Shown: positions 1 through 8,938 of the stretch, piece by piece
Numbering within the stretch: position 1 is the first letter of the stretch
Layout of the letters: each line of letters begins with the position of its first letter
DNA from: Kineosporia babensis
GTDB taxonomy: Bacteria; Actinomycetota; Actinomycetes; Actinomycetales; Kineosporiaceae
Length of the DNA: 64,000 nt
Assembly (NCBI RefSeq): GCF_021129305.1
Contig: NZ_JAJOMB010000005.1
Location: 310,001-374,000, forward strand
Direction of reading: 5' to 3'
Made by a program: the position numbers and the translations under genes
Notes under the pieces: generated by a model
What the model was told of the DNA's origin: nothing
Database searches by the model: none
Seen by the model: the letters and a program-made list of their open reading frames with translations, nothing else

Positions 1-127
1 CCGTGTCCAGCAGGATCCCGGCCTTGGTGGCTTCCTCGCCGAGCTTGGCGATCTCGGCGAACAGCTCCGGCGGCGGGGTGCCGCCCATCTGGTTCTCGGC
101 GGCCTTGAGCAGGATCAGGTAACGCAC
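1..127 (-). CDS. YCII-related protein, 3' end outside window
   Basis: The N-terminal 42 codons of a minus-strand gene starting at a GTG (125-127) with a GGGAG ribosome-binding site about 8 nt upstream. The translation begins MRYLILLKAAENQMGG, followed by a Pro-rich turn and a helix. This is the typical opening of YCII/DGPF-domain proteins, small dimeric alpha-beta proteins of poorly defined function that often sit near ECF sigma factors. The rest of the gene lies left of the window, so length and neighbours cannot be judged. Confidence 0.8.
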   Translation of the reverse strand, partial: MRYLILLKAAENQMGGTPPPELFAEIAKLGEEATKAGILLDT

Positions 128-234
128 GATGCTTCTCCCTCGTCGGTACGGTCCGGCTGGTCTCAGCCTTCACCGAACTCGACGAACGCACGCACCGGTT
201 CTCGACACGTCCGTAAAAAGTTTTTCTGAACCGG

Positions 235-1506
235 CTACCAGGTCGGCCGCAGCGGCGGGACGTCGTCCCCGGTCTGGGCCCGGATCAGCTGGGTCAGCCG
301 GGTGCGCAACTCGGCCACCCCGTCCTCACCCAGGCGTTCGACCAGCCGGGCCTCCTGCCGCACCTGCACGTAGCCGGCCGCCCGCATGTACTGCTGGGCC
401 TTGCTGTTGACCACGTACAACGGATGCCGGGCGCCCCGTGGACCCGGGGTGCGCCGCAGGTACCCCCGCTTCTCCAGCGTCTTGGTCAGCTGCACGGCCT
501 CCGGGGCGGTCAGGCTGAGCGCCTCGGCCAAGTCCTCGACGGTCAGGCCGCCGCGTTCCTGGAGAACGGTGAAGACCATGTTGTCGAGCGGGCGCAGCTC
601 TTCCAGGCCGACCGCGACCAGTTCGGCCGTGGTCTCGGCCCGCACCGTCTGCAGCGCCATCCGCAGCAGGTAGGTCAGCTCCGACTCGGCCAGCGGATCC
701 GGGGGCTGCTCGGCGGTGACGGCCTCCGGCTCCTCGAAGACCTCCGGCTCGGGCTGATCGTTTTCCGGGGACCACTGACCGGCCTGCGGCGGGCCGGGCC
801 ACGGCTCCGGAGGCGACTGCGGAACCGGTCGAGCGGGCGGCGTGGCCGGCGCAGGCTCCGGCCAGTTGTCGGCCTGGGGTTGCGCCCCAGACCAAGGCTC
901 GGGCTGCGGGGGCTGCATGGGCTCGGGCTGCGCAGCCTGCCTGGGCTGGATGGGCGGAGCGGGCGGCATGGGCTCCGGCCAGGGATCGCCCTGGGTCTGC
1001 GGACCAGGCCACGGCTCGGTCTGCGCAGCTTGCCCGGGCTGAACCGGTTGCCTGGGCTCGGGCCAGGGGTCGCCCTGAGTTTGCGGACCAGGCCACGGCT
1101 CGACCTGCGCAGCTTGCCCGGGCTGAACCGGTTGCTGGGGCTCGCCCTGGGTCTGTGGACCAGGCCATGGCTCTTGCTGCGGCGCCCAGGGCTCCTCATG
1201 CTGCGGATCGAGCCAGGCCTGCGGATCGGACCAGGTCTGCCCCGGCTCCGCGGACTGCCCTGGCTCCCCGGCCCAGGACTGTCCTGGCGGTTCGCTCCAG
1301 GACTCCGGCTGCTGGTCCGCCCAGGACTGCCCCTCGGGCTGATTCGGAGACTGGTACTGGGATTCGGGTTCTGCTTCCGGTCGGGGCCGACTGTCCCGGG
1401 GCCGGGGACGCTCGTCCGCCGACCGCTGACCCCGCGACCAGTTCATCGGCGCGAACTGGAAGTCGTCCGAGCCACTCACCCCGTCTGCGCTGTCCATCAT
1501 CGCCAC
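235..1506 (-). CDS. Pro/Gln/Trp-rich repeat protein with C-terminal winged helix
   Basis: 423 residues with a GTG start. Residues 1 to about 270 are low complexity, built from imperfect tandem repeats around EPWPGPQTQGDPWPEP and QPVQPGQAAQ, and probably disordered. From about 285 to the end lies a compact domain whose pattern LTVEDLAEALSLTAPEAV plus LEKRGYLRRT resembles a MarR/winged-helix DNA-binding fold with a beta-wing (GPRGARHPLYVV). It probably binds DNA, but no target is evident. It starts 4 bp after the stop of the preceding gene, so it is probably the last member of the dnaG transcription unit. The repeat part is also open in other frames because of biased composition; the C-terminal domain identifies the coding frame. 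Confidence 0.75.
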   Translation of the reverse strand: MAMMDSADGVSGSDDFQFAPMNWSRGQRSADERPRPRDSRPRPEAEPESQYQSPNQPEGQSWADQQPESWSEPPGQSWAGEPGQSAEPGQTWSDPQAWLDPQHEEPWAPQQEPWPGPQTQGEPQQPVQPGQAAQVEPWPGPQTQGDPWPEPRQPVQPGQAAQTEPWPGPQTQGDPWPEPMPPAPPIQPRQAAQPEPMQPPQPEPWSGAQPQADNWPEPAPATPPARPVPQSPPEPWPGPPQAGQWSPENDQPEPEVFEEPEAVTAEQPPDPLAESELTYLLRMALQTVRAETTAELVAVGLEELRPLDNMVFTVLQERGGLTVEDLAEALSLTAPEAVQLTKTLEKRGYLRRTPGPRGARHPLYVVNSKAQQYMRAAGYVQVRQEARLVERLGEDGVAELRTRLTQLIRAQTGDDVPPLRPTW

Positions 1507-1510
1507 CGGA

Positions 1511-2083
1511 TCACAGGGCCGGCGGAGCGCCGGCGTTCAAACCCTGCTCCCCCGCCTCGGCCCACAGATCGGCCAGCGCGCCGTCGATCACCGACTTCAC
1601 CTCGGGGGCGTCCGCCTTGACCCCCGGCGGCAGCAACGACTGCGCCAGCAGCCGGCCCTCCGGATCGCGGCGCAGCGCCACCCGGGCCGGTTTGCCCCGG
1701 GGCATCGGCACGGTGGCCGCCAGCACCACCGACGACTGCACCCGCTCGCGCACCACCTCGGGCAGCCGGCCGATGTCGTCCTGGATCTCCAGCGGCGTGT
1801 TCTTGCGGGTACCGACCCACGAGACCAGCAGCATCTGCGAGTCCTGGTCCCAGACCGCCTGGTCCACCGCGTCCCAGCTACGCACGATCGTCTCCCCTCT
1901 CGGCGTGACGATGCGCAGGTCACGCACCGTGGCCGCAGCGGCGCCGCCACCGACCAGGATCGACCAGGCCAGCAACCGGGGCGTCCCGGGCCGGTCCAGG
2001 CCGAGGGCCTGCTCGATCTCGGCGGGCATGGTGACCCGCTGCGGGAGCTTGATCATCCGCGGCAGTCGCGGAAGGAGTCGCAT
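1511..2083 (-). CDS. conserved hypothetical protein downstream of dnaG
   Basis: About 190 residues from the ATG at 2083 (MRLLPRLPRMIKLPQR). A GTG at 2122 would overlap the end of dnaG by 11 bp and add 13 residues; I prefer 2083 because a GGTGGG purine stretch precedes it and the upstream residues look atypical. There are no signal peptide, membrane segments or catalytic motifs that I recognise. A mid-protein segment (SWDAVDQAVWDQDSQMLLVSW) suggests a small beta-rich domain, and the C-terminus has a helix around VKSVIDGALADLWAEAGEQG. It is tightly placed between dnaG and the winged-helix gene and probably co-transcribed with both. Function unknown. Confidence 0.75.
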   Translation of the reverse strand: MRLLPRLPRMIKLPQRVTMPAEIEQALGLDRPGTPRLLAWSILVGGGAAAATVRDLRIVTPRGETIVRSWDAVDQAVWDQDSQMLLVSWVGTRKNTPLEIQDDIGRLPEVVRERVQSSVVLAATVPMPRGKPARVALRRDPEGRLLAQSLLPPGVKADAPEVKSVIDGALADLWAEAGEQGLNAGAPPAL

Positions 2084-2111
2084 GTCTGTTACCCACCACT
2101 CACTCGGGAAA

Positions 2112-5100
2112 TTATGTGGCACCGTGCTTGCGCTCGGCCAGAGCGCGCTTACGCATTTCCAGTTCCAGAAGACGCAGCCCGACGTCCTCGCCCCGCTGCC
2201 AGGCCGTCCGCAGATCCGCGATCTCGCGCGCGACCTGCCCTTCGGCGATGTGCAGAACCATTCCGGCCGCGTACTTGGCCAGCGCCACCTCGTCCTCCAG
2301 GGAGGGCAGCGGCGCGACCGCGAGCTCGGTGACCATCGGGGCGGCCTCGTCCGGAGAGAAGTCCTGCACCAAGGTCACCCACGCTGCCGGGTCCATGCCG
2401 ACGGCGACCGCGATGCCCCCGGCGCCCTGGATCGCCTCATGGATGGCCCGGAACAGCGGCGTCTGGAAAGCGTCGTCCGGGAGCTCGTCGGTCTCTACGG
2501 AGGGCACCAGCCGGGGTACCTGGAGCATGCATTCCAACGCCTGGCGTTCCACCGCGGCCACGGGGTCGTTGCGGTTAGGGCGAACCAATTTGGGACGCTC
2601 GAACCGCCGCGGCGGGGTAGGTGCACTCCCAGCGGGGCCGCCTTGGGCAGCCGACCCGTCCTGGCCGGCTGCACCACTGTGGTCTTCGGGGCCGGACTGG
2701 CCGCCTGGCCCTCCCGGCGCACCGTGACCATTGGGTCCGGCCTGACCGCCGGGGCCGAACTGGCCACCACCGTTGTTCTGGCCACCACCGCTGTTCTGGC
2801 CACCACTGCCGTTCTGGCCGCCGCGCCCGGTCTGGCCGCTGAGCCCAGTCTGGCTGCCGGGGTTTAGGTACGCGTCCGGGGTGTAGGCAGCCTCGTTGAA
2901 GGCCGCGTCGTCGTAGGCGTCGTACGGGGGCTCATCGTACGGAGGCTCGTCGTCCGGGGGTGGGGGCATGTCGTCCGGCGGGGGCTCGTCGTTGTGCCAC
3001 GCATGATCGTCCGACGCCTCGGGCCCGTACTGACCCCCAGCGCCGTACTGGCCCCCAGCGCCGTTCTGCCCAGCCGAACCGTTCAGCCCGCCTGAATTGT
3101 TCTGCTCACCCGCGTGGTTCGGCCCACCCGCGTTGTTCGGCCCACCTGAGTTGTCTGCCCCGCCACGTCCGGAGTTCTCGTTGGGCCCAGAACCGTTGCT
3201 GCCCGAACGATTACCGACCCCGACGTAACCGCCATACCCCTGGGCACGGCCACCCTGCCCAGACCCACCAGAGCCCGCCCCCTGGCCCCCCTGGCCGTAA
3301 CCGCCCGCTCCCTGACCGTTTCCGCCCTGACCCCCCTGCCCACCGGGACCCGAACCGTTCGCGCCCTGACCGTAACCACCACCAGCCTGGCCGTTTCCAG
3401 CCTGACCGTACCCAAACGTCCCCTGGTTGTTTCCGCCCGAACCCCACTGGCCGTCCAGAGCCCACTGACTGCCCGGACCATCGAACGACCACTCGCCGCC
3501 CTGCACCCCGGCACCGTTCTGGCCCCACTGACCGCCACCGGAACCACCGCGCTGCCAGTCACCACGGTTACCCCCGGCGCCCCGGCCGCCCCCGTCCTCG
3601 CCACGCTTCCACTTCTTCTTGGGCTCCGGCGGCGGCAGGTGGTACGACCCGTCCGGCATCAGGAACGACCCGTCCGGCTGCCGTACTCCCCCGGGAGGAC
3701 CGCTGTTACGCCGGTTCTCCCCCTTCTGCCAGCCGCCCTCGCCACGTCGGCCGTTACCCGAGTACCCCCTACCGGAACCCGAGGGACCGCCCGAGCCACC
3801 CCGTCCCCCATTGGCACCCGGACCACCCGGACCACCCGCACCACCGGAGCCGCCGGCGGAACCCGCCCCGGAGCGCAAAGCCCGCTCGACCGCCTGCTTG
3901 ACCGGCTCGACGTCCATGCCGAGCCACCGGGCCAGCTCACGGGCGTACTCCGGGCGCAGCGTCGGGTCCTTGATCCCCGCCACCACCGGAGCCGCCAGCC
4001 GAAGCCCCTGCACGCGTCCCTCGGCAGTAGAGAGATCCGCCTCTTTCATGATCGACTGGATCTTGAACTCGAACATCGGCCGGCGGGTGCCGATCAGCTC
4101 CCGGACCGCCTCGTCACCGCGCTGTTGCCGCAGGTCACACGGGTCCATACCGCTCGGGGCGACCGCGATGAAGGTCTGCGCCACGAACCGCTGGTCGTCC
4201 TCGAAGGCCCGCAGGGCCGCCTTCTGCCCCGCCGCGTCACCGTCGAAAGTGAAGATCACCCGCCCGCCGGAACTGCGGTCGTCCCCGATCAGCCGGCGCA
4301 CGATCCGGATGTGGTCGGCCGCGAACGCGGTTCCGCAGCTGGCCACCGCGGTCGCCTCACCGGCCAGGTGGCAGGCCATCACGTCGGTGTAGCCCTCGAC
4401 CACGATCACCTGATGACTCTTGGCGATCTCGCGTTTGGCCAGGTCGACGCCGTAGAGCACGTGCGACTTCTTGTACAGCGCGGTCTCGGGGGTGTTGAGG
4501 TACTTGGCCTCGATCCGGTCGTCGTCGAACAGCCGCCGGGCCCCGAAACCCAGTGTCTCGCCGGTCAGGTCGCGGATCGGCCAGATCAGCCGGCCGCGGA
4601 ACCGGTCGTACAGCCCGCGCTTGCCCTGCCCGGAGATCCCGGCGCCGACCAGCTCGTCCTTGGTGAACCCGCGGCCCAGCAGATGCCGGGTGAGCACCTC
4701 GCCGCCGCGGGGCGCGAAACCGACCCCGAAGTGCTCGGCCGCGGCCTGGTCGAAGCCCCGGTCGACCAGGAACTGCCGGCCGATCGAGGCGTCCGGCGAG
4801 GTGCCCAGCTGCTCGGCGAAGAACTGCGCGGCGGCCCGGTTGGCCTCCATCATCCGGCGGCGCTGGTTGACCCCCTCGCGGTTGGGCCCCTTGCCGTCGT
4901 TACCGGCCTCGTCCTCGTAGCGCAGCTCGATGCCCAGCCGCTGGGCCAGCCGCTCGACCGCCTCGGCGAAGCTCAGGTGGTCGATCTCCATCACGAAGGA
5001 GATGACGTCGCCGCCCTTGTCGCAGCCGAAGCACTTGTAGAAGCCCACGTTCGGCCGGACGTTGAACGACGGCGTCTTCTCGTCGTGGAACGGGCACAGC

Positions 5101-5210
5101 CCCTTCAGCGCCCCGATGCCGGCCGTGCGCAGCGTGACGTACTCGGAGACGACCTCGTCGATCCGGGACCGCTCCCGGACGGTCTCGACGTCCTCGCGGC
5201 GGATCCTCAC
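2112..5210 (-). CDS. dnaG: DNA primase DnaG with a giant low-complexity linker
   Basis: Makes RNA primers for replication and is recruited by the DnaB helicase. The N-terminal CHC2 zinc ribbon has C39, H42, C60 and C63. The RNA-polymerase core carries the TOPRIM motifs VEGYTD (E272) and FDGD (D323, D325). The C-terminal helicase-binding domain starts near 870. Bacterial primases are usually about 600-650 residues; this one has 1032. The excess is residues about 446-869, almost entirely Gly, Asn, Gln, Ser, Pro with short repeats such as GGQ, NGA and a DDEPPYDEPPYD stretch. The frame stays open and all catalytic residues are present, so it appears functional rather than decayed. GTG start at 5210. 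The preceding gene ends 9 bp upstream. Confidence 0.97.
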   Translation of the reverse strand: MRIRREDVETVRERSRIDEVVSEYVTLRTAGIGALKGLCPFHDEKTPSFNVRPNVGFYKCFGCDKGGDVISFVMEIDHLSFAEAVERLAQRLGIELRYEDEAGNDGKGPNREGVNQRRRMMEANRAAAQFFAEQLGTSPDASIGRQFLVDRGFDQAAAEHFGVGFAPRGGEVLTRHLLGRGFTKDELVGAGISGQGKRGLYDRFRGRLIWPIRDLTGETLGFGARRLFDDDRIEAKYLNTPETALYKKSHVLYGVDLAKREIAKSHQVIVVEGYTDVMACHLAGEATAVASCGTAFAADHIRIVRRLIGDDRSSGGRVIFTFDGDAAGQKAALRAFEDDQRFVAQTFIAVAPSGMDPCDLRQQRGDEAVRELIGTRRPMFEFKIQSIMKEADLSTAEGRVQGLRLAAPVVAGIKDPTLRPEYARELARWLGMDVEPVKQAVERALRSGAGSAGGSGGAGGPGGPGANGGRGGSGGPSGSGRGYSGNGRRGEGGWQKGENRRNSGPPGGVRQPDGSFLMPDGSYHLPPPEPKKKWKRGEDGGGRGAGGNRGDWQRGGSGGGQWGQNGAGVQGGEWSFDGPGSQWALDGQWGSGGNNQGTFGYGQAGNGQAGGGYGQGANGSGPGGQGGQGGNGQGAGGYGQGGQGAGSGGSGQGGRAQGYGGYVGVGNRSGSNGSGPNENSGRGGADNSGGPNNAGGPNHAGEQNNSGGLNGSAGQNGAGGQYGAGGQYGPEASDDHAWHNDEPPPDDMPPPPDDEPPYDEPPYDAYDDAAFNEAAYTPDAYLNPGSQTGLSGQTGRGGQNGSGGQNSGGGQNNGGGQFGPGGQAGPNGHGAPGGPGGQSGPEDHSGAAGQDGSAAQGGPAGSAPTPPRRFERPKLVRPNRNDPVAAVERQALECMLQVPRLVPSVETDELPDDAFQTPLFRAIHEAIQGAGGIAVAVGMDPAAWVTLVQDFSPDEAAPMVTELAVAPLPSLEDEVALAKYAAGMVLHIAEGQVAREIADLRTAWQRGEDVGLRLLELEMRKRALAERKHGAT

Positions 5211-5219
5211 CCAGTGAGT

Positions 5220-5570
5220 CTAAGTCTTGTCGGCCCCGGCCGCGGCGGGCAGGCTCCGCCACTGGACGTTGATCCCGTCGAAGGTGGTGAGGTCGCCCAC
5301 CAGCCGCAGCCCGAGCAGGACCAGCAGGGCCACGGTGACCAGCACGCCCATCACCGCGAAGTACACCGCAACGCTGATCTTGAAGGTGGTGCCCCAGGTG
5401 ATCGTGCGCGGGGCCAGGACCTGCGGTTTGGCCCGGGTCAGCGGCTGGGAGCCGGTGTCGGCCCGGGGGATGGAGCCGGTGGCCCGGCTGCGCTCGCCCG
5501 GGCTCTCCAGCCGGCGCCGGGCCTGCTCGAAGCTCGCAGCTCGTTCCTGGAAGAAGTCTGTGTTGCTCAC
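5220..5570 (-). CDS. small single-pass membrane protein
   Basis: 116 residues. A charged, predicted cytoplasmic N-terminal half (residues 1-65, with ERAASFEQARRRLESPGERS) is followed by one clear membrane span around residues 68-92 (ISVAVYFAVMGVLVTVALLV). A short C-terminal tail contains DGINVQWRS. No catalytic motif is seen. It lies 9 bp before dnaG on the same strand, so it is likely co-transcribed, but I cannot connect it to priming. Single-span proteins of this kind are common unannotated genes in actinobacteria. Confidence 0.75.
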   Translation of the reverse strand: MSNTDFFQERAASFEQARRRLESPGERSRATGSIPRADTGSQPLTRAKPQVLAPRTITWGTTFKISVAVYFAVMGVLVTVALLVLLGLRLVGDLTTFDGINVQWRSLPAAAGADKT

Positions 5571-5667
5571 GTCATGCCCGCCTGTTCCGCCCTGCCGCCC
5601 GGTGACTGCTCATGCTGGCACCCGGGCATGTCACTGAGTGCTTTGCGCAGCGCAAGAACGGATCAAA

Positions 5668-6933
5668 TCACCCAGCGTCAGGCCGGCCCACCAGCTCGTG
5701 ATGCCAGGCCACCGCGCGGGCGTCGGTGAGGCTGGCGACCTGGTCGATCACCGCGCGCAGCCGGCCCGCGTCGTCCGCCGCATCCCGCCAGGCCGTGGCG
5801 AAGGGCAGGTCGAGCACCTTGGGCGCGCGATCCTCCAGCACCTGCACCAGTTCCATCAGCAGTTCGCGCTGCAGGGCGTAGAGCGGCTGGCGTTCCTCCA
5901 GCGTCATCACGTACACCGCGGCCAGCCCCTTGAGCACGCCGATCTCCACCGCCGTTTCCTCCGGCACGACCAGGTCGGCACGGTAGCGGGTCAGCGGCAC
6001 CTCGGCGGCAGCGCCGTACGCGGACCAGGTGGCTGCCTCGACCGTACGCAGGAAGTCGCCGATCAACTGCGAGGTCATGTTCTTCAGGGCCGCCAGCGAG
6101 GCGTAGTCACCGGTGAACGAGGTCACCCAGAACTGCCCCTTGCGCAGCCGGGCCAGCCCCTCGGCGATCTCGTCCTCCGGGGTCTGCGGCAGGTACCAGG
6201 CGCGGGCCTGGGCCACGATCCGCGCGACCTCGTCCTCGTCCTCCAGGAGCCGGGGGTCGAAACGTCCGGACACGATCGCGTCTTCGACGTCGTGCACGCT
6301 GTAGGCCACGTCGTCGGCCAGATCCATCACCTGCGCCTCGATGCAGCGCCGGCGTTCGGGCGCGCCGGCCCGCAGCCAGGTGAACACCGGCAGGTCGTCG
6401 GCGTAGACCCCGAACTTGCGGGAGTCCGGCCCCTTCGGCCAGGGGTACTTGGTGGCCGCGTCCAGCGTGGCACGGGTCAGGTTCAGGCCGTGGCCGCGAT
6501 CGGGCCCGGCCACCTTGGGCTCCAGCCGGGTGAGCAACCGCAGGGTCTGCGCGTTGCCCTCGAAACCGCCGATCGCCGAGCAGATCTCGTCCAGCGCGGT
6601 CTCACCGTTGTGGCCGAACGGCGGGTGCCCCAGGTCGTGCGCCAGGCAGGCGGCGTCCACGATGTCCGGGTCGCAGCCCAGCGCGGCGCCCAGTTCCCGC
6701 CCCACCTGGGCCACTTCGAGGCTGTGGGTGAGCCGGTTGCGCACGAACTCGTCCGAGCCCGGGCCGACCACCTGCGTCTTGGCCGAGAGCCGGCGCAGCG
6801 CCGAGGAGTGCACCACCCGCGCCCGGTCGCGGGAGAACTGTCCCCGCCGCGGGTCCTTCGGCGGCTCGGCGAACCAGCGCTGCTGGTCCTCGGGCCGGTA
6901 ACCGCTCTCGGGCCCGCGGTAGAACCGGCTCAT
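5668..6933 (-). CDS. dgt: deoxyguanosinetriphosphate triphosphohydrolase-like protein
   Basis: 421 residues. HD-superfamily enzyme that hydrolyses dNTPs to deoxynucleoside and triphosphate, controlling dNTP pools. The metal-binding signature is complete: RLTHSLEVAQ with its His, then AHDLGHPPFGHNGE with the HD pair, and further Asp in LADDVAYSVHD. The N-terminal FSRDRARVVHSSALRRLSAKTQV is typical of the bacterial dGTPase-like family. The start codon overlaps the dusB stop in an ATGA arrangement (6930-6933), so translation is probably coupled. The dgt-dnaG neighbourhood is conserved in actinobacteria. Confidence 0.95.
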   Translation of the reverse strand: MSRFYRGPESGYRPEDQQRWFAEPPKDPRRGQFSRDRARVVHSSALRRLSAKTQVVGPGSDEFVRNRLTHSLEVAQVGRELGAALGCDPDIVDAACLAHDLGHPPFGHNGETALDEICSAIGGFEGNAQTLRLLTRLEPKVAGPDRGHGLNLTRATLDAATKYPWPKGPDSRKFGVYADDLPVFTWLRAGAPERRRCIEAQVMDLADDVAYSVHDVEDAIVSGRFDPRLLEDEDEVARIVAQARAWYLPQTPEDEIAEGLARLRKGQFWVTSFTGDYASLAALKNMTSQLIGDFLRTVEAATWSAYGAAAEVPLTRYRADLVVPEETAVEIGVLKGLAAVYVMTLEERQPLYALQRELLMELVQVLEDRAPKVLDLPFATAWRDAADDAGRLRAVIDQVASLTDARAVAWHHELVGRPDAG

Positions 6934-8141
6934 CCGCCGCTGACCGATAGTTCGGCCTCGCGCAGCATCCCGGCCAGCTCACCGTCGATCTCCCGGCTGT
7001 CCAGCCAGCCGGGCGGCAGCGACACCGGGCGCGGCGACCCGGCCCGCCCGCGCGGCCCCTCGGCGCCCTCGCCCGGGTAGGGCTGCGAGCCGTCGAGCTG
7101 CCCGGCCAGGTCGTCGAACTCGGCCAGCGAGCTGATCATCGCCAGCGCCGCCCGGGTCTCCTTGCCCACCACGTACCCCTTGAAGTACCAGGCGATGTGC
7201 TTGCGGAAGTCGCGGCAGGCCCGGTTCTCGGAGTTGCGGTCGGCGTCGCGGTCGGTGCTCTTGAACGGCTTCTCGTAGCCCTCGTAGTGCTCGATCAGCA
7301 GCTCGATGTGCCGGCGCATGGTGGCCAGCACGTAGCCCAGCGGGGGCTGGCGGCGGGTGTCCCGGCCCTGCAGCCCGGCGGCCAGATCGGCGAACAGCCA
7401 CGGCCGGCCCAGGCAGCCCCGGCCCACGACCACCCCGTCGGCGCCGGTCTCGGCCATCATCCGGACCGCGTCGTCGGCCGACCAGATGTCCCCGTTACCC
7501 AGCACCGGAATGCTGGTGACGGCCTCCTTGAGCCGGCCGATGGCGCTCCAGTCGGCCTGGCCCGAGTAGTACTCGGCGGCCGTGCGCCCGTGCAGCGCCA
7601 CCGTGGCCACCCCCTCCGCCTCGGCGATCCGGCCGGCGTCCAGGTAGGACAGGTGGTCGGCGTCGATGCCCTTGCGCATCTTCACCGTGACCGGCACGCC
7701 GTAGGGGGTGGCGGCCTTCACCGCGGCGCTCACGATCGCCGCGAACAGCCCGGCCTTCCAGGGCAGGGCCGCTCCCCCGCCCTTGCGGGTCACCTTCTGC
7801 ACCGGGCAGCCGAAGTTCAGGTCGATGTGGTCGGCCCGGTCCTCGGACAGCAGCATCGACACGCAGGCGCCGACCGTGCCCGGGTCCACCCCGTAGAGCT
7901 GAACGCTACGCGGGTTCTCGTCCGGGTCGTGCTGGATCAGCCGCATCGACTCGTCGTTGCGCTCGATCAGGGCCCGGGAGGTGACCATCTCGCTGACGAA
8001 CAGCCCCTGCCCGCCCTCGGCCGCCATCTGCTCCCGGCACAGCCGCCGGAAGGCCGTGTTGGTGATCCCGGCCATCGGGGCCAGGACGACGGGGGTGGCG
8101 ATCCGGTGCGGTCCGACCTGCAGTGCTCTCACGTCCCCCAT
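6930..8141 (-). CDS. dusB: tRNA-dihydrouridine synthase
   Basis: 403 residues. FMN-dependent enzyme reducing specific tRNA uridines to dihydrouridine. The TIM-barrel N-terminus has APMAGITNTAFRRLCRE. The catalytic cysteine lies in DLNFGCPVQKVTRKGGGAAL, and the FMN phosphate-binding region is ADGVVVGRGCLGRPW. Longer than the E. coli enzyme, mostly through a C-terminal extension rich in Gly/Pro (QPYPGEGAEGPRGRAGSP) common to actinobacterial members. ATG start at 8141 follows a GAGCGAGA site. It is the first gene of the dusB-dgt pair. Family assignment is secure; the DusB subfamily label is by general similarity. Confidence 0.93.
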   Translation of the reverse strand: MGDVRALQVGPHRIATPVVLAPMAGITNTAFRRLCREQMAAEGGQGLFVSEMVTSRALIERNDESMRLIQHDPDENPRSVQLYGVDPGTVGACVSMLLSEDRADHIDLNFGCPVQKVTRKGGGAALPWKAGLFAAIVSAAVKAATPYGVPVTVKMRKGIDADHLSYLDAGRIAEAEGVATVALHGRTAAEYYSGQADWSAIGRLKEAVTSIPVLGNGDIWSADDAVRMMAETGADGVVVGRGCLGRPWLFADLAAGLQGRDTRRQPPLGYVLATMRRHIELLIEHYEGYEKPFKSTDRDADRNSENRACRDFRKHIAWYFKGYVVGKETRAALAMISSLAEFDDLAGQLDGSQPYPGEGAEGPRGRAGSPRPVSLPPGWLDSREIDGELAGMLREAELSVSGG

Positions 8142-8224
8142 TCTCGCTCACGGTCCGGCCCGGGATGTGCCACGGGCCGCGACCGCAGGGATTCGGGACG
8201 TCGGGGACGGCTCAGGAGCCCGAG

Positions 8225-8938
8225 CTACGCAACCAGGTCGGACAGACGCGGCAGGACCCGGTGCGGGCCGCTGGGGTGCGGGTCGCGCTGGTGGTAGCCG
8301 AACGGGTCGTGCAACAACGGGGTGAGACCGGCGGCGGTGGCGGCGCGCACGTCGTAGAACACCGTGTCACCCACATAGGCGATGCGTGGGGACGCGGGGA
8401 TCCCCATTGCGTCCAGAGCGTGCAGGAAGATTGCGGGGTCGGGTTTGGAGACGCCGACCACGTGCGAGTCGACCACGCAGACCACCCGGGCGGCGCCGGG
8501 GGTGTCCACCCCGCAGATGCCCAGAGCGGCGAGGTCGCCCTCGACCTGGCCTTCCGCGTTGGAGACGATCCCGATCGGGATGCCCTGCTCCTCCAGCGCC
8601 AGCAACGTCTTGGCCGCCGTGGGTACCGGCTCGCGCCAGTAGGTGTCGTTGAAGCCCTGCCGGAACGCCTCCAGCGCCGGTTCGTCGACGCTCGCCCCGG
8701 TGGTGCGCAGGTAGGCGCGGCCGTAGGCGTGCCAGTCCGACTCGTTCCCGTCCGCGCGGGCATGATCCATGGCGTGCGCAGCGGCGAAGTGCGCCCGCAG
8801 GTGCACCTCCGGCTCGGCCGAGCCGCCGAAGGAGGCGACCACCGGGCCGAGACTCTGCGGGCTCGGCGTGACCAGCACGCCACCGGCGTCGAACAGGATC
8901 GCGTCGAACTCGCCGCTACGGGTCATACCGCGCATCAT
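8225..8938 (-). CDS. HAD-superfamily hydrolase
   Basis: 237 residues. Motif I is ILFDAGGVLV, with the nucleophile Asp but Gly at the +2 position, a variant seen in HAD-IA members of the FDxGG type. Motif II lies around GIVSNAEG, motif III at SKPDP, and motif IV at YVGDTVFYD. It probably dephosphorylates a small metabolite; the substrate cannot be told. The start overlaps the upstream HEAT-like gene by 4 bp (ATGA), so it is translationally coupled to that gene and probably the last member of a three-gene unit. Confidence 0.88.
   Translation of the reverse strand: MMRGMTRSGEFDAILFDAGGVLVTPSPQSLGPVVASFGGSAEPEVHLRAHFAAAHAMDHARADGNESDWHAYGRAYLRTTGASVDEPALEAFRQGFNDTYWREPVPTAAKTLLALEEQGIPIGIVSNAEGQVEGDLAALGICGVDTPGAARVVCVVDSHVVGVSKPDPAIFLHALDAMGIPASPRIAYVGDTVFYDVRAATAAGLTPLLHDPFGYHQRDPHPSGPHRVLPRLSDLVA

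Noticed and set aside
8225-8938. HAD protein as an inactive enzyme because motif I is DxG rather than DxD
   Set aside because: FDxGG-type motif I occurs in active HAD-IA enzymes, so the change alone does not indicate loss of function.
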